From positions 104,865,319-104,929,318 of the forward strand of contig CP136066.1 in NCBI GenBank assembly GCA_032622095.1: a stretch of DNA of 64,000 nt. The letters are read 5' to 3'. Origin of the DNA: Siphonodentalium dalli (Eukaryota; Mollusca; Scaphopoda; Gadilida; Siphonodentaliidae). Numbering within the stretch: position 1 is the first letter of the stretch; the number at the start of each line of letters is the position of its first letter. The position numbers and the translations under genes are program-made. The notes beneath the pieces are model-generated. The model worked only from the letters and a program-made list of their open reading frames with translations. It was not told the DNA's origin and did no database searches. This document shows, piece by piece, positions 22,473-34,214 of this stretch.

Positions 22473-23094
22473 GACATACCTAGAGTGCCGACCATAAACG
22501 TTATGGTCAGTAAGCGATATTCTGGTGAAGCCATGAACGAAAGCGAACATTTCATAGTTACAATATAAATTTAGACAGTGAGGATAAACAGATTGAAATG
22601 CTTTCCTATGCGTTAAATCTATAGATAATGCATATTTTGGTGTTTACAGTGTCAAAATAGTGGTCCGATAGGAGGAACAGTCCACGAACCGCAGGATTGG
22701 ATAATCAATTAATCATATATATGTCTATCTAATTGACGACCGCAGATTGGCAATTGCGTTTTACCCAGTATAAACTATCTTTTTTTTAATAAACCTGACT
22801 ATTGGATACGAGGATACGACTACGAGCGATGGTGTGAATGTTTGCTGCATGCGTTGCGACATTTACCAAGTGCATGTCGTTTCATGTAAGTTGGGACATA
22901 ATGGTATTTGAAGTACCCTTCGATCTATTATAATTCTCGGAACCAGACCGGGATATAACAACAGTGAACATAATGTCACGATTAAATTCGCCATGGGATT
23001 TATTAAATAAGTTTGAGTGAGTGATAAATCCCCACCTGTTACTACATGGTTGATAAGAAAATCATTCCGCGGATATATCTTCACGATATATATA
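22473..23094. other. No gene recognised
   Basis: Non-coding appearance with short minus-strand frames. Confidence 0.5.
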
Positions 23095-23530
23095 AGCACC
23101 GTATTTCCACCTAATAGCTGAATAGCGAAAGTTATAATCGGGGTTCACGGTTAGATAGTGATTGGTATTCAATCTGAGTAACAGGTGGCAAGCGATGTTA
23201 GGATTGTAGTTCGAAATCAGTAAAATCACTTCCTCGTGTGGTTTTAGCCTCCCCCACCCCCACCACACACACACATAAAGATAACTTCGTCGGTTTAAAT
23301 AAAACGCCTTTTAACAAAAACGCTCATTAAAAAATGTTTGTTCATATGAATTTTTTTTATTTATGAATATCTCCGTTATTTAGTCAATATAGTAAGCACC
23401 CCCTCCCCTCGGATACTCGTTTTGAAATACAATCCTAACATCGTGTGGCAACTGTTTCTCAGGTTTAATACCAATAACTGTTAAATCGTGAATCACGATT
23501 AGATAATGTTTTATATCTAATCCTTTGCGT
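23095..23530. mobile_element. Inverted-arm repeat, family H copy 1
   Basis: The left arm (about 23118-23225) and right arm (about 23405-23520) are reverse complements over about 100 bp with mismatches (AGCGATGTTAGGATTGTAGT against AATACAATCCTAACATCGTG). The same arms occur at 43270-43400 and 44765-44885, and the spacer (CGGTTTAAATAAAACGCC, TATTTATGAATATCTCCGTT) matches 44180-44275. It is a foldback-type non-autonomous element. Confidence 0.65.
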
Positions 23531-23924
23531 GGTGGGTGTATTTTATTTATTTAATCTATGTATGGACCTATTTGGATGCCCCGGGACGTGACAAAAATGT
23601 GTAATTAGTAGGTTAATATGTGGCTTAACAGTTTTGTGCCATTTTAATAAAAATGTCGTCCAATAACTCACCGGACGTACTCAGAAAACTGTCTATGCGA
23701 TGTTTGTCATATTCCTATTCCTGTACATAAAGAGCCAACCTCATTAGCCTTAATTATCTTGACAATGATAAAATATGATAGATGAGATTCCGGAAATTCA
23801 TGACGCCTTACCATCAATTTAAGTAAATAATCCGTTGACAACACGGGCAGAATTTCATCGTAATGATGCTAATTAGAAATGACAATAACCTTGCCCTAGA
23901 TCGCGGTACGGGCGCCCTATTCCT
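23531..23924. other. No gene recognised
   Basis: AT-rich, without motifs or duplicates. Confidence 0.5.
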
Positions 23925-24290
23925 GCGTGATTGTCGTGAGTGTGTGACCGGGTATTGCTCTCAGGAAGTCGCTTTCTTGTGCGTGATCAGATATCTCCTC
24001 GCTGAGAAAATGCGGAGAGATGTATAAAACTCGCCTATTTAACACGTACGTGTACCCAATTAGTATAACCCACCCGATAACCATGCATGCGTGACCGTAT
24101 TGTGTGTATTATGCACGTTGCTATGTAGCTTAAACAAGTTGTCGTGATTGTGTGACCAGGTATTGTTCTCATGCGGTCGCTTTCTTATGCCTGGGTCAAC
24201 TCTACCGCATGAACAGACATCTCCTCGTTGGGGACTTGCGGACACGTGTATAAAACTCGTGTAGTGTACACGTAGGTGTATAAATTTGAA
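23925..24290. repeat. Diverged tandem duplication, offset about 220 bp
   Basis: GTGTGTGACCGGGTATTGCT (23939) matches GATTGTGTGACCAGGTATTG (24147 and on), both leading to GTCGCTTTCTT, ATCTCCTCG and TGTATAAAACTCG. It is non-coding. Each unit carries a TATAAAA phrase, but nothing shows promoter use. Confidence 0.6.
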
Positions 24291-24299
24291 CATAATTTA

Positions 24300-25305
24300 T
24301 TTACCCAGAAAATAAAATAAACAAAAAGTAAAAAATTATACTAAAACAACCGAATCCAAGTGGTGATAAAGAGGGTTGGAAGAAAAGTTTCAATAAACGG
24401 GAACAGTCCACTCTTCTTTAACGACATTTTATAAATACATTTAGATGGAATATGGCTGTAATAATATTAAATAAACTAAGAATATTAATAGAAAGGTATG
24501 TGGAACATTAGGACTATCGAATGAAGGGAAAATGGAAACAAAGGAATATATTAAAAAGTGGCAACTGATAGTCATACCCTTACCAATTTTAGTGTTATAA
24601 CCATTATTCCAGATAAATTATAATTTATATATTATAATAGAGCTGCTAGATAATGCATTGTTGCTAATGCCACGTAATACTGCAATTTGATGTGTGTCTT
24701 GGTCCACTGATATATGATATTTTGACAATGTCAATGAATTCAAACTGTGATTGTTAGATTGACCATGGGTTTATCAGTTATTCAGACTCTTCGGTCGATG
24801 TTGATGTTAGATGTTAGATTCACGTTTAGTCCGTCTCACGGCACGCAATCCAATCCAAAAATAATGGCGTTGTCAAACTGAACCGGATATATTATCCTCA
24901 AACACGGGACGTAATAATCCGTACTACATGCATGGCTTGGCGATACATGAACGTGTTTTGATTGAGCATAATTATGCTACATACATTGAGTTAACAGATA
25001 AAATTGTTTCTCAGTACAAGATTTATATTGTCTGACAAATTAGTAATGTCTATAGTGTTGTATGGTTGCGAAATATCGGTCGCCAAGTTAACATTTCCGT
25101 TTGTTGATAACCCTCTTGAACAGACATACTTGGAATTTTTGTAAGAATACGAAATTGAACCATACCTCAAACCCGTTCGATTATTATGGAAATGTTCACC
25201 AGATTGTGTGTTAGCAAGTGTATGTTAGCTATAGTAAACGGTCGATATATGCAGCCGAAATTCTATTAAACGAGATAATGTGTCTCATGTGTGATGAGAA
25301 TAAAG
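24300..25305. other. No gene recognised
   Basis: AT-rich, no long frame, no duplicate seen. Confidence 0.55.
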
Positions 25306-25307
25306 TT

Positions 25308-25383
25308 GAAATTTAACTAGAGGTGTGACTGTCACAATGGGACATGAAATTTAACTTGAGGTGTGACTGTCACAATGGGACAT
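25308..25383. repeat. 38-bp tandem duplication
   Basis: GAAATTTAACTAGAGGTGTG then ACTGTCACAATGGGACAT occurs twice head to tail with one difference (AACTAG / AACTTG). Confidence 0.85.
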
Positions 25384-25469
25384 GTCAGTAAACATTTAGT
25401 TAAAATAATAAAATAACATATTCCCATTGCAACACTAACCCTAATCCAAACCTATATATTGACCGAAAA

Positions 25470-25746
25470 ATGTAGGAATGAAAGCTTGGACAAATGTATG
25501 CATGTTGCGAAAATGTTCTAAGTCGAAAAAGGGGAATAACTCCACACAAAAAAAGTCGGGCAGACGTCATAATCGCAGGTGCACAAGTTCCCATGGTGGT
25601 TGGTTGATGTTTGTGCCAAGTTTCACGGAAAATGATCAAAAACCGACTGAGAAAAACTTCGGACAAATTTCTTTCCACGGACGACGGACGGACGGACAAG
25701 CTGATTCCAGTATACCCTCCCCCACTCAACTTCGTTGCGGGGGGTA
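25470..25746 (-). mobile_element. Mollusc-type GTATACCCCC repeat, family O copy 1
   Basis: Read on the minus strand it starts TATACCCCCCGCAACGAAGT, then a GTCCGTCCGTCC run, then TCATTTTCCGTGAAACTTGG, GGAACTTGTGCACCTGCG, GGAGTTATTCCCC and AGCTTTCATTCCTACAT. The same order is found on the plus strand at 28976-29290. The frames inside are not genes. Confidence 0.7.
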
Positions 25747-26066
25747 TAGAAATATTTCATATTGTACACTGACATTAAGACATAATAATTTAATTTTGCC
25801 CACAATTTAAATATATACGTTACAGACAGAAATAATGTTGATAAATTTATATCCATACTGAAGAATGGATACAAAATAATGATCAATTCCTTGTGCAACA
25901 TATTATGGCTGTTCTTCCAAAGAAGAATGAATTGAATTGCTTTATTTCACTCAATCATATAAATTGTATGAGATACAGAGTGAAAAACGTAGATACAGAA
26001 CTATGTACACAATGTTAGTATGGCCGTTGCGTTTGGCGTTCGAGGTCCGTAAGTGTCATTCGTCGT
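25747..26066. other. No gene recognised
   Basis: AT-rich spacer before the trinucleotide array. Confidence 0.5.
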
Positions 26067-26069
26067 GTT

Positions 26070-26175
26070 CTACGTCGTCATCATCATCATCATCATCACC
26101 ATCATCATCATCGTCATCTTCAGCAACAACATCCTCATCATCATCATCATCTTCATCATCGTCATCATCGTCATC

Positions 26176-26225
<50 letters not shown>

Positions 26226-26450
26226 CTTTGTCGTCGTCGCATTCGTCGTAATCATCATCCTCATTGCCATCATCATCATCGTCGTCGCCGACGTCGTCGC
26301 CATCATCATCATCATCATCATCACCACTACCACCATCATCATCCTACGCGCCATCATCATCGCGAGTGTTTCAACATCAGCATGTATATATTCATTGTCT
26401 GCCATCATCATAATAATAGTCATCATCATCATCACCATCATCATCGTCCT
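26070..26450. repeat. (TCA/TCG)n trinucleotide repeat
   Basis: Nearly continuous ATC/TCA units with TCG and ACC variants. All frames remain open as poly-Ser, poly-Ile and poly-Met/poly-Asp-like strings, which explains the 100-146 residue frames on both strands. No flanking domain supports a protein. Confidence 0.95.
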
Positions 26451-26690
26451 CGCAAAATGTAAGTAAATATGGGAAAATGAACTTTGATCTTTTTTAACCA
26501 AGAATAACATGCATGATATTATGTGCGTGTTAAATGTTATAACTATATATATACGTTAACCTTATCTTGTATTGGTTGTTACTTGCCACTGGTATTGGTT
26601 GTTAGTTGCCACTGCCTGTATTCGTGTATTGCAATCAAACATCTTGTATCTGATGTAGATCCATACTACCAAAATTCAGATTGCAAGAGC
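26451..26690. other. No gene recognised
   Basis: Includes a short duplicated phrase, TATTGGTTGTTA...TTGCCACTG (26571-26615). Confidence 0.5.
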
Positions 26691-26693
26691 TTC

Positions 26694-27230
26694 ATACAGT
26701 AATGCTCTAAATAATCGACTCCTTAACCACAGAAGAATTATGGGTAATTTTCAGGATTTAGTCGGAAATATGGCTTGTTGCCATTCATCGGAAAGGTCTC
26801 ACCGAGAGTATACGCCCTGTGACTAACTCGCGGCCATATTGGATGCACCAGATTCGGTTCCGTGCTTTTAGTGCTACATGTCAAAGTTCTGGGGTAGTAT
26901 GTCCACATATGGAGCTTTTGAATATTCACGACTTCTATGTATGGAAATGCTACTCCAGAACTTTAACCTGCAGCACTAAAACTACGGAACCGGACCTGGT
27001 GGGTCCAATGACGCCCGGAGTTAGTGACAGGGCGTATTATGTGAAATATTTTGCTCTTCCACATATGTCCACATATGGAGCTTTTGAATATTCACGACTT
27101 CTATGTATGGAAGTGCTACTCCAGAACTTTAACCTGCAGCACTAAAACTACGGAACCGGACCTGGTGGGTCCAATGTAGCCCGGAGTTAGTGACAGGGCT
27201 ATTATGTGAAATATTTTGCTCTTCGCGTGT
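26694..27230. mobile_element. Composite foldback, family F copy 1 with a tandem-duplicated arm
   Basis: The first 110 bp (ATACAGTAATGCTCTAAATA through CATTCATCGGAAAGGTCTC) are one arm of the palindrome at 28377-28595. Then 26808-26900 (ACGCCCTGTGACTAACTC, GGTTCCGTGCTTTTAGTGCT) is reverse-complementary to 26945-27040. The segment 26900-27065 (CCACATATGGAGCTTTTGAA to TATTTTGCTCTTCC) is repeated at 27067-27228. The result is arm, spacer, arm, spacer, arm. Confidence 0.7.
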
Positions 27231-28376
27231 ATAAATAACAAAATATTTAACAGTTCACCTGAATATGTATTATGATGTATATAATAGCTACAGATAACAC
27301 CTATATAATATAGTTGCAGCAGCTCGTAATTATTGTACTTACAATACAAACAGGCACAATGTTGAGGTCCGATATTCATATTTAGCTATAATAGTTTCAT
27401 TTAACTATTTTATATCAGATTTATGGAGACACGGATTCATATGAGTATTAATTGCCTCAAGTGTGCTTGCTTCAGTGAGCGTGAACAAGTACTCATAGTC
27501 TTATATTATATATAAATGGGATTTTGCAAACCTGGTTCTGGTAAAAGTTAATTCTGGTGTGTGACGAATGCATGTGATTCTAAGCAGCCTGACACGCACT
27601 TGCATAATGATAATCCCACACACGGTTACCTATTGACAGTCAGCCTGTCCTCGCGGAAATTAGCTCATAGTAAACTTATTTTATGGGACTTAAACAAGCT
27701 CATATTGGTATTATTTAGATGTGAAATAAGCCCCATATGGACCTAAATGTTCAACAAAATATAAGTTCCATATGGACTTATTTCAATTCAAATAAGTTCA
27801 TATAGGCCTTATTTGGTCCACTTATTCTACTCTCCGCGGTATATACCACATTAAATCGACTTACCATATGTACGCTCTTTATTATGTATTTTCACTGCGG
27901 CCCGCGCCGTAAAACTGAATAACAGGTATAAGTAAACTATGGGCTTATTTCAGAATCATATAATTCCAATATGAACCTATGTCAATATTTAGGTCCAATA
28001 TGAACCTATATGCACGAGGATATGTTGTGAAAGTAGATGCATGTACGCATGCCGAGTGAGCGGTAGTTGTATGCATCAAAAGATCGCAGCTACTCAACCT
28101 ATTGACAAACGGATTTCTACGTATTAGATACATCGGTGGTAATTATATCCAGATACGAGAGTGCTGTGTGTGACCACATCATATGAGTCCCACGCAAGTC
28201 TATATTCGGCCGGAAATAAGAAGACCCGAGACACATTAATATTGATATCATGCTCTCACTGAATGCCAGGAAATAGAGTTAACGTATTTCTGTTATCGAC
28301 ACTATCCCATGAATAGAGCCCATTCTAAATGTTGCGGTACTTTGGTATAGACATTATTGGCAGCACGGTATGTCAC
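27231..28376. other. No gene; SINE G fragment and AATAAG-type repeats
   Basis: 27415-27500 is a body fragment of SINE family G (TTGCTTCAGTGAGCGTGAAC). Between 27660 and 28015 the phrases AATAAGTTCATATAGG, AATAAGCCCCATATGG and CCAATATGAACCTAT recur in both orientations, like those at 12220-12350. They are probably scraps of one small inverted-repeat element. Confidence 0.45.
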
Positions 28377-28595
28377 ATACAGTAATGCTCTAAGTAATCG
28401 ACTTCATAACCACAGCAGAATTATGGGTAACTTTTCAGGATTTAGTCGGAAATATGGCTTGTTGCCATTCATCGGAAAGCTCTCGGGGAGAGCTTTCCGA
28501 TTAATGGCAACAAGCCATATTTCCGACTAAATCCTGAAAAGTTACCCATAATTCTGCTGTGGCTAAGAAGTCGATTACTTAGAGCATTACTGTAT
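28377..28595. mobile_element. Near-perfect 219-bp palindrome, family F copy 2
   Basis: Two arms of about 109 bp meet with almost no loop at GAGAGCTTTCCGA / TCGGAAAGCTCTC (centre near 28486). The ends are ATACAGTAATGCTC and GAGCATTACTGTAT. Mismatches are very few, in the GACTTCATAACC / GGCTAAGAAGTC stretch. One arm also occurs alone at 26694-26803, showing that the arm is a dispersed unit. It is non-coding. Confidence 0.9.
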
Positions 28596-28975
28596 ATAGC
28601 GTCAGAGAAAAGCAAAGAGGATCATTTCCATCCAGTTGAAGTAATAATAACCACTAATAACTTTGTAGAAAAGTGTGTGGTTTTCTCGGCTTTCCATATT
28701 GATACCAAACACTATATAGAGAGGGTCTTTTGGGTGCACAATTTTAAATATCGGACTGATCCCCATGGAATAGACAAAATTTAACCCTTTTCTATACTAA
28801 ATTCTTCCCCCCATTCAGTTATAAAAGTATACAATGGTCTATGATTAATTATTCAGTAAAAATGAGCAGAAATACGAAAAGATAATGCAAGTGCATACGA
28901 ATTCCTATTCATTCAAATTCATTGGTGGGAAATGTTCAGGTAATATGTTCAACAAACGTCGTGCGTTGATCTAAG

Positions 28976-29290
28976 TATACCCCCGCAACGAGGTGTGGGG
29001 GTATACTCGTATAAGCTTGAACGTCTAGTCGTCCGTCCATCCGTTCGTCAGTCCGTGAACGCAATATTGTCCGAGCTTTCATTCCTACATTTGTTTTTCA
29101 ATTTTCATGAAACTCTGCACAGATATTTAGTACCTTGGGAACCTGTGCACCTGCGAGTATATATATATGTCCGATTTTGATTGTTGTTTTTTGTTTTTTT
29201 GTTTTTGGAGTTATCCCACTTTTTCGACAAAGAATATGTTCAATGCGGGGTCGTCCTGTTCATCCGGCATCTATTTTTCCGATATGTGTT
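28976..29290 (+). mobile_element. Mollusc-type GTATACCCCC repeat, family O copy 2
   Basis: Starts GTATACCCCCGCAACGAGGT with a short inverted pair (TATACCCCC / GGGGGTATA), then a GTCCGTCC run, GAGCTTTCATTCCTACATTT, TTTTCATGAAACTCTGC, GGGAACCTGTGCACCTGCGA and GGAGTTATCCCAC. It has the same order as the reverse copy at 25470-25746. Confidence 0.7.
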
Positions 29291-29392
29291 GCGGTAGGTG
29301 TCATAATCATCAACATCTGACAACATTTTAAACACATATTAGCAACCCTCGAACGTTCTCTATGCACTGATCTATGACATGATACCGAACGG

Positions 29393-29711
29393 GGACTCGG
29401 TAGCTCAATCGGTTAGGGGTACATGCAACTCCAAGCCGTTTCGCCCCCCCCCCCCCCCCAAGGCTGGCGATGAGGGTTCAAATCCATATGTTTCCATCGT
29501 GGACTTTGTAACTCGAAATCGTTATCTGGTGGAGTTACTCTCCGATGACCGGTGGTTTACCGCACATGGCCGACGAGCTGATCAGCCTTTGAAATCACTG
29601 TTAGATTAGCCGTAAGTATGCGGATTTCCTCCACCACTAAAACTGGCAATGTCGTGATATGGCCTTAGTTGCTGAAAGCGACTTTAAACCCCAATCAATC
29701 AATCAATCAAT
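29393..29711 (+). mobile_element. tRNA-derived SINE with Meta-type central domain
   Basis: A-box-like GGTAGCTCAATCGGTTAGG (29399) and B-box GGGTTCAAATCC (29474), separated by a C-run, make a tRNA-type head. The middle holds GCGGATTTCCTCCACCACTA then AAACTGGC, the conserved core of the MetaSINE group described in molluscs and other animals. The 3' end is GCTGAAAGCGACTTTAAACC followed by (CAAT)n, a LINE-type tail. The 76-residue frame across it is not a gene. Confidence 0.85.
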
Positions 29712-30482
29712 TATGATATTGAACCGAGCCATATATAGCTGGAACAGCAGCTCATCCAAATATTTGTTTCGAAATTACTCATTCATTTTGTCGTGTTGAG
29801 CTTGTATTTTGTTTTGTTTCAATTTTTCCATTAAAGATACTATATATCGCGCTTACCGACAGAACACACATTGTCACACAACAGAACAATTTCTATGAAA
29901 CAACTTCTAATGCACATTTCAACTATTATTACCAAATAACACACACGCGAAAGAAACATCTGGAGTTGCACATATTTCAGTTACAAGTGTTTTCAAAGAT
30001 AACTTTCTAATAAAAACATGATAACAGGAATTGAATGTTAACACCTTTATAGACCATCGGCATTTATTCATTTCGAGTGGCATTCTATTGGATATACACA
30101 ATACCCTAATTATATATATTATTAATAAATATATTGAGATCCGTGTTGTTTGCCATTCACTCGTGTTAACTAGCAAAGTGATTGCTGTAATCTTATAACA
30201 CAAATATATTTTGTCATAATTCAGTTGGATCATACTTATATCCGCTATAATCTCATCACAACAAGTGTTTCTCTGACAGATTTCCTTTTACGACAAATTA
30301 TGTGTTACTTATACCACACTAATAAGATTGCCTGAAACCCACCGGAACCATTATTTGGGTCTGCGCTTTTATCGATTATTGCTAGGAATTACATAGTATA
30401 CTTTGATTGTATACACGGTGTTCTTATTTGCCACTTCTTCTTGCTGATTATCCGTTTTAATGTATATACTGTGTAACCAGGG
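29712..30482. other. No gene recognised
   Basis: AT-rich, no duplicates or motifs seen. Confidence 0.5.
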
Positions 30483-30640
30483 GTGTAATAAAAATTGCAG
30501 GAAGGTACAGTATCTTTTTTTTCTTTTTTTCTTTTTTTCTCTTTTTTTCGGCATCTGGCCACTTTGGGGTCACAGCCAACCCACATATGCAAACAAAATT
30601 CCTCGATCTTGAGATACCCACCAAAAATTAAAAACAAAGA
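30483..30640 (-). mobile_element. Solo end of element family E
   Basis: GGTGTAATAAAAATTGCAGG then AAGGTA, a poly-T/C stretch, TTCGGCATCTGGCC and CCCACATATGCAAACAAAAT follow the order of the reverse complement of 16160-16285. It is a truncated copy. Confidence 0.55.
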
Positions 30641-31175
30641 TTATTTGAGATTGTTCACATTATACTCGCTAAATATGAAACCACACCGTTAGTATGATTT
30701 GCCTTGATCTACGTGGCAGTTTTGGTTGTAAAACATGGACAAATAATCAACTTTGAATACTTTTGTATCAATCTGAGTGAATGATATATGGCGGAGTTTA
30801 ACCCCTCAGCAGCGCTATTGATGATAGTTTGGAAACTAACCTTTGTATTTATGTATAAGATAATATTCTTTGGAACATGCCAAAATATTGAATTATTCAA
30901 GTAACCAAAGTACACAAATGTATTTTAACCTGTGTAGCCAAATCAATGTACACTACACCGGATATTCGAATGCATGACTAAGGTACACAACATATCATAT
31001 ATAGATAAAGCTGATAGTCGTGCCATAGTTACAATGTGAATTCACAGTTTAAGATTATTTAGCGCTATAGACCAAGCTGGGTTAGCATCATTTGCTTATA
31101 TTTACATCACTATATATTGCCAAGCATCTGTCTCTGTGTAGGATCCAAGTAGTCTCATACCCATGTTATAAAGTT
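30641..31175. other. No gene recognised
   Basis: AT-rich, short frames only. Confidence 0.5.
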
Positions 31176-31212
31176 ATTATACAATGGTGTGTACAGTATG
31201 TGTTTTTCTTAA

Positions 31213-31743
31213 ACTCTTAACATCAGTAAAGCTGAAAGGTCGATTATGGCACAATTTCGATGCGGTGTTCTCCCCTTGAATATTGAGACTGGGATGTATA
31301 ATAAGAAAGATTCCGACAAGAGATATTGTTCTGTGTGTGATTGTAGCCAAGTTGAAGACGCGGCACATTTTCTCCTTAACTGTCAAGCATATAAACACTT
31401 GCGATCAAAACTGATGTCATATATCGCGATTGAACATGGACAGACACAATTTAGTGACGTTGGCTTGCTTACTCGGCTAATGAATCGGTATCCTCTTCAA
31501 GTAGCTAAAATTCTTCATAGTGCTTATCAAAAAAGACAAGATCTTCTCAGCAAAACCTTTTCTATCCCATGAATGTGCACAACAGTTATCTTTATTATTT
31601 TGTTTTAACGTGACTTATAGGCCTTATTGGCCGGGCGTGTTGTTATTTTGTTACTCGACATTGTTATCACCTGTATATGATGTTTTTTATACACTATACA
31701 CACATGTCACTATAATAAAATATTCGTTCGTTCGTTCGTTCGT
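31213..31743 (+). pseudogene. 5'-truncated LINE: reverse-transcriptase protein C-terminus and 3' end
   Basis: An open frame from 31213 to the stop at 31570-31572 gives the extreme C-terminus of a non-LTR retrotransposon ORF2. It has AQFRCGVLPLNIETG, then a zinc-knuckle-like CSVCDCSQVEDAAHFLLNC (C-X2-C-X~10-H-X4-C), then a helical tail. After the stop comes a 3' UTR ending AATAAAATA and (TTCG)n at 31725-31743, a typical microsatellite-like LINE tail. The reverse transcriptase and endonuclease parts are absent. The intact frame suggests a moderately recent origin. Clade (CR1/L2/Jockey-like) is not decided. Confidence 0.75.
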
Positions 31744-31835
31744 GTACTCGTCCAGGTTGTGGTGAAAAGTCATATTGGACGAGACACGCAGTGTCGAGTC
31801 CAATATGACTTTTCACCACAATCTGGTCGAGTACA
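31743..31835. repeat. 93-bp hairpin
   Basis: TGTACTCGTCCAG, then TTGTGGTGAAAAGTCATATT, pairs with AATATGACTTTTCACCACAA then TCTGG.TCGAGTACA, around a short loop (GAGACACGCAGTGTC). It directly follows the LINE tail. The phrase TCCAATATGACTTT recurs alone at 32157 and 32187. Confidence 0.85.
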
Positions 31836-31868
31836 AGAAAACACATACTGTACACAACATTGTATAAT

Positions 31869-33955
31869 GACATTTTTATTATCAATCTGTATGTTTATCC
31901 AAATTAAAAACTATTGTGGTTATTGTTTCGTATTTGTCGGCACTTGATACAATATAAAAGCCTGCATTTGATCATCAGAAAGCATGATTTGAAAGTAAAC
32001 ACGGATTTGAAATCAAAACTCAATGCGGAAGTGAAACGTCTGCTAAATCCACCAAGGTATTGCGCGCGCATCACAATTTCACCGATTCATTTGGCAGAAT
32101 TACTTCGAGACGTCGCGGAGTCCCGATAAAAAAAGTAATATTGAACACTTGGAAGTCCAATATGACTTTAGGGAGTCCAATCTGGTCCAATATGACTTTT
32201 TCCCGGATTATCACGTGACGGCTTTTGCCCCAATCAGAAATAGTGCTAATTAAGGGATGGATAATAATACTAAATATGAATATATAGTTAAGTTCTGATA
32301 AGTCCATCAACCACTGCATAATATAGCACCAAGTATTACCAAGCCATCGCAATTGTGATATGTGTATATGACAACCATGCATGTTATATAGGGAGCAGTC
32401 ACTAATTATGCTTATGCATGTGGATATGTTTTCTCACAATATTATTGTAGAATTTATCCAATTTCTATCCTAGTGTGGTCTGAGCATAGACTGATCATAA
32501 CTTATTCCAGTATTCTAAATCACAAATCAGTTCTTTAAAACCTTAAGTTTAATTTCAAGTTGCACACAACGATATAGGCTTGTATGTCTGAGAATGAGAA
32601 TTTGTTCAGGCTCACTGAAGCAACCACATTTTAAGCAATGAACACCCATGCTGAGTCCGTGCATCAATAAATCTGATATATATCTAGGCATTGCTTATTG
32701 TACAGTATAGTATTATTTTGAAACTCAAGTGACTTGAGATTTCAAGCTATACATTTCACTGTGTACATTCGATAACCGGAAGTGGAATCGGAAAAAGTGG
32801 AATCTACTACTCGAAATATATACCAGGGTAAGTGTTTTGCTTCTAATTATTCTCTCAGTACTACAAAAATGTTATGAGATGGTATTTTTCATAGCATATA
32901 TATTTCCAATCACATACAGCAGACGAGTTTTATCGGATGATTTGATGTTGTCGAGAAAAATAAAGCGAATGTATAAAAACTCACATGTAAATAACTATCT
33001 CTTCCACTTCACTGTGTATGTTCACATATAATAACTGATATTTACGCACGTTTTGCACGTGGTGTATTTTCCCACTGCTCTAGCGGTTCCATATGTATAT
33101 AACATGTTGCCACTTTGGCGACACTTATCACTAAAAATCGAGTTTGTTCTAGCATGTTGGTGTCCGGCAGTATGCTGGGAAGTGTACATCAGTATGCGAG
33201 TTTAGACAATTACCAAGTGTACTGCACCATGTCCTAATAGTTGCAATACAAACAATATGGGCGCTTATGGGCACAATAATTGTTCCTAATGAGGTATTCA
33301 TAATGAGTAAACGCCACATTGTTTCTCATTTCAGCCGAAAGATATCCAACGGTGTTCAAATGATGTTACTGTGAATACGAGGGCAATACATTTGGCGAAG
33401 CTGTTGGGCACGCCACAAGGAAACATCAAAATGAAAACATCGAAATAAAATAACAAACAACCAACCACAGTACTATCATTTTCCATCATTCCCGAGCTTT
33501 GTCGTGAGCAGGTTCGGACAACATAACTATCCACGTGTCCCGAGGTGACGCTGAACCAAAAGATTCGCCCACCAAGAAGATGACCATATCAGACCGACCT
33601 TTGACCAAAAGTAGAAACATTTGCTGTGGTCTAAAACATATTCCCCACTAATATTATAATAGTAGGTTGGAAATTAAATGAGAACAATTTCAACCTATAC
33701 GTGGTGTAAAATTTCCATCTAATGTTGTGTCAGGTATGAAATTTCCAACTGATGAAATTAATTTTTACCAAAATTGGGCGTTGAGTCACCCCAAACCCCT
33801 GTTGCCATATCCCTGATGCTCGTTGAAGCCACACCATGGTCCGGATGATTTTGATGGAACTGTATGAAAAATGTAGCATTAATTTTGAAATAAATAACTT
33901 TGTTTCCAACCAAAATTTAAAATGAAAAATGGCTTTTACAACAGTGATTCAGTCA
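31869..33955. other. No gene recognised; SINE G fragment at 32590-32685
   Basis: A 71-residue frame (31914-32129) looks protein-like near its end (LNAEVKRLLNPPRYCAR) but has no recognisable family. 32590-32685 is a plus-strand body fragment of SINE family G (CAGGCTCACTGAAGCAACCA). The rest is AT-rich with nothing supported. Confidence 0.45.
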
Positions 33956-34214
33956 TCATTCATATTTTAGACAGTAAACTGAAATCGACTACTGATTTTG
34001 TTTTCCAACAAAAGTGTAAGTGGGTTTAGTTGGAATATTTCGACAATTAGAGGCATTTTTTGCTACTGGTTTATACATGTACCTATATTTGTCGAAATAT
34101 TCAAACTACATGCCCAAATCAGTGCGCAAGGCCTAGATTTGTGTTTTTAAAACAAGATGCCGTACACCGAACTCGCATACTGCAGTACAGTTATCCACTA
34201 GCTACATTAGCATA
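33956..34214. repeat. 259-bp direct duplication, copy 1
   Basis: Starts TCATTCATATTTTAGACAGT and ends TAGCTACATTAGCATA. It matches 34821-35079 over exactly the same length, with no indels and only about five visible substitutions. Non-coding. Confidence 0.9.

Larger units (their letters stand above)
31176..31868. mobile_element. Inverted arms enclosing a LINE fragment and a hairpin
   Basis: The left arm (31176-31210: ATTATACAATGG, GTGTACAGTATGTG, then TTTTTCTT) is the reverse complement, with a few differences, of the right arm (31836-31868: AGAAAACACATACTGTACAC then AACATTGTATAAT). The LINE frame begins directly after the left arm and the hairpin at 31743-31835 ends directly at the right arm. 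The arms therefore bound the whole 690-bp segment. Confidence 0.6.

Noticed and set aside
26070-26510. Long open frames of poly-Ser, poly-Ile and poly-Met on both strands
   Set aside because: All are translations of the (TCA)n trinucleotide array; no flanking domain or start.
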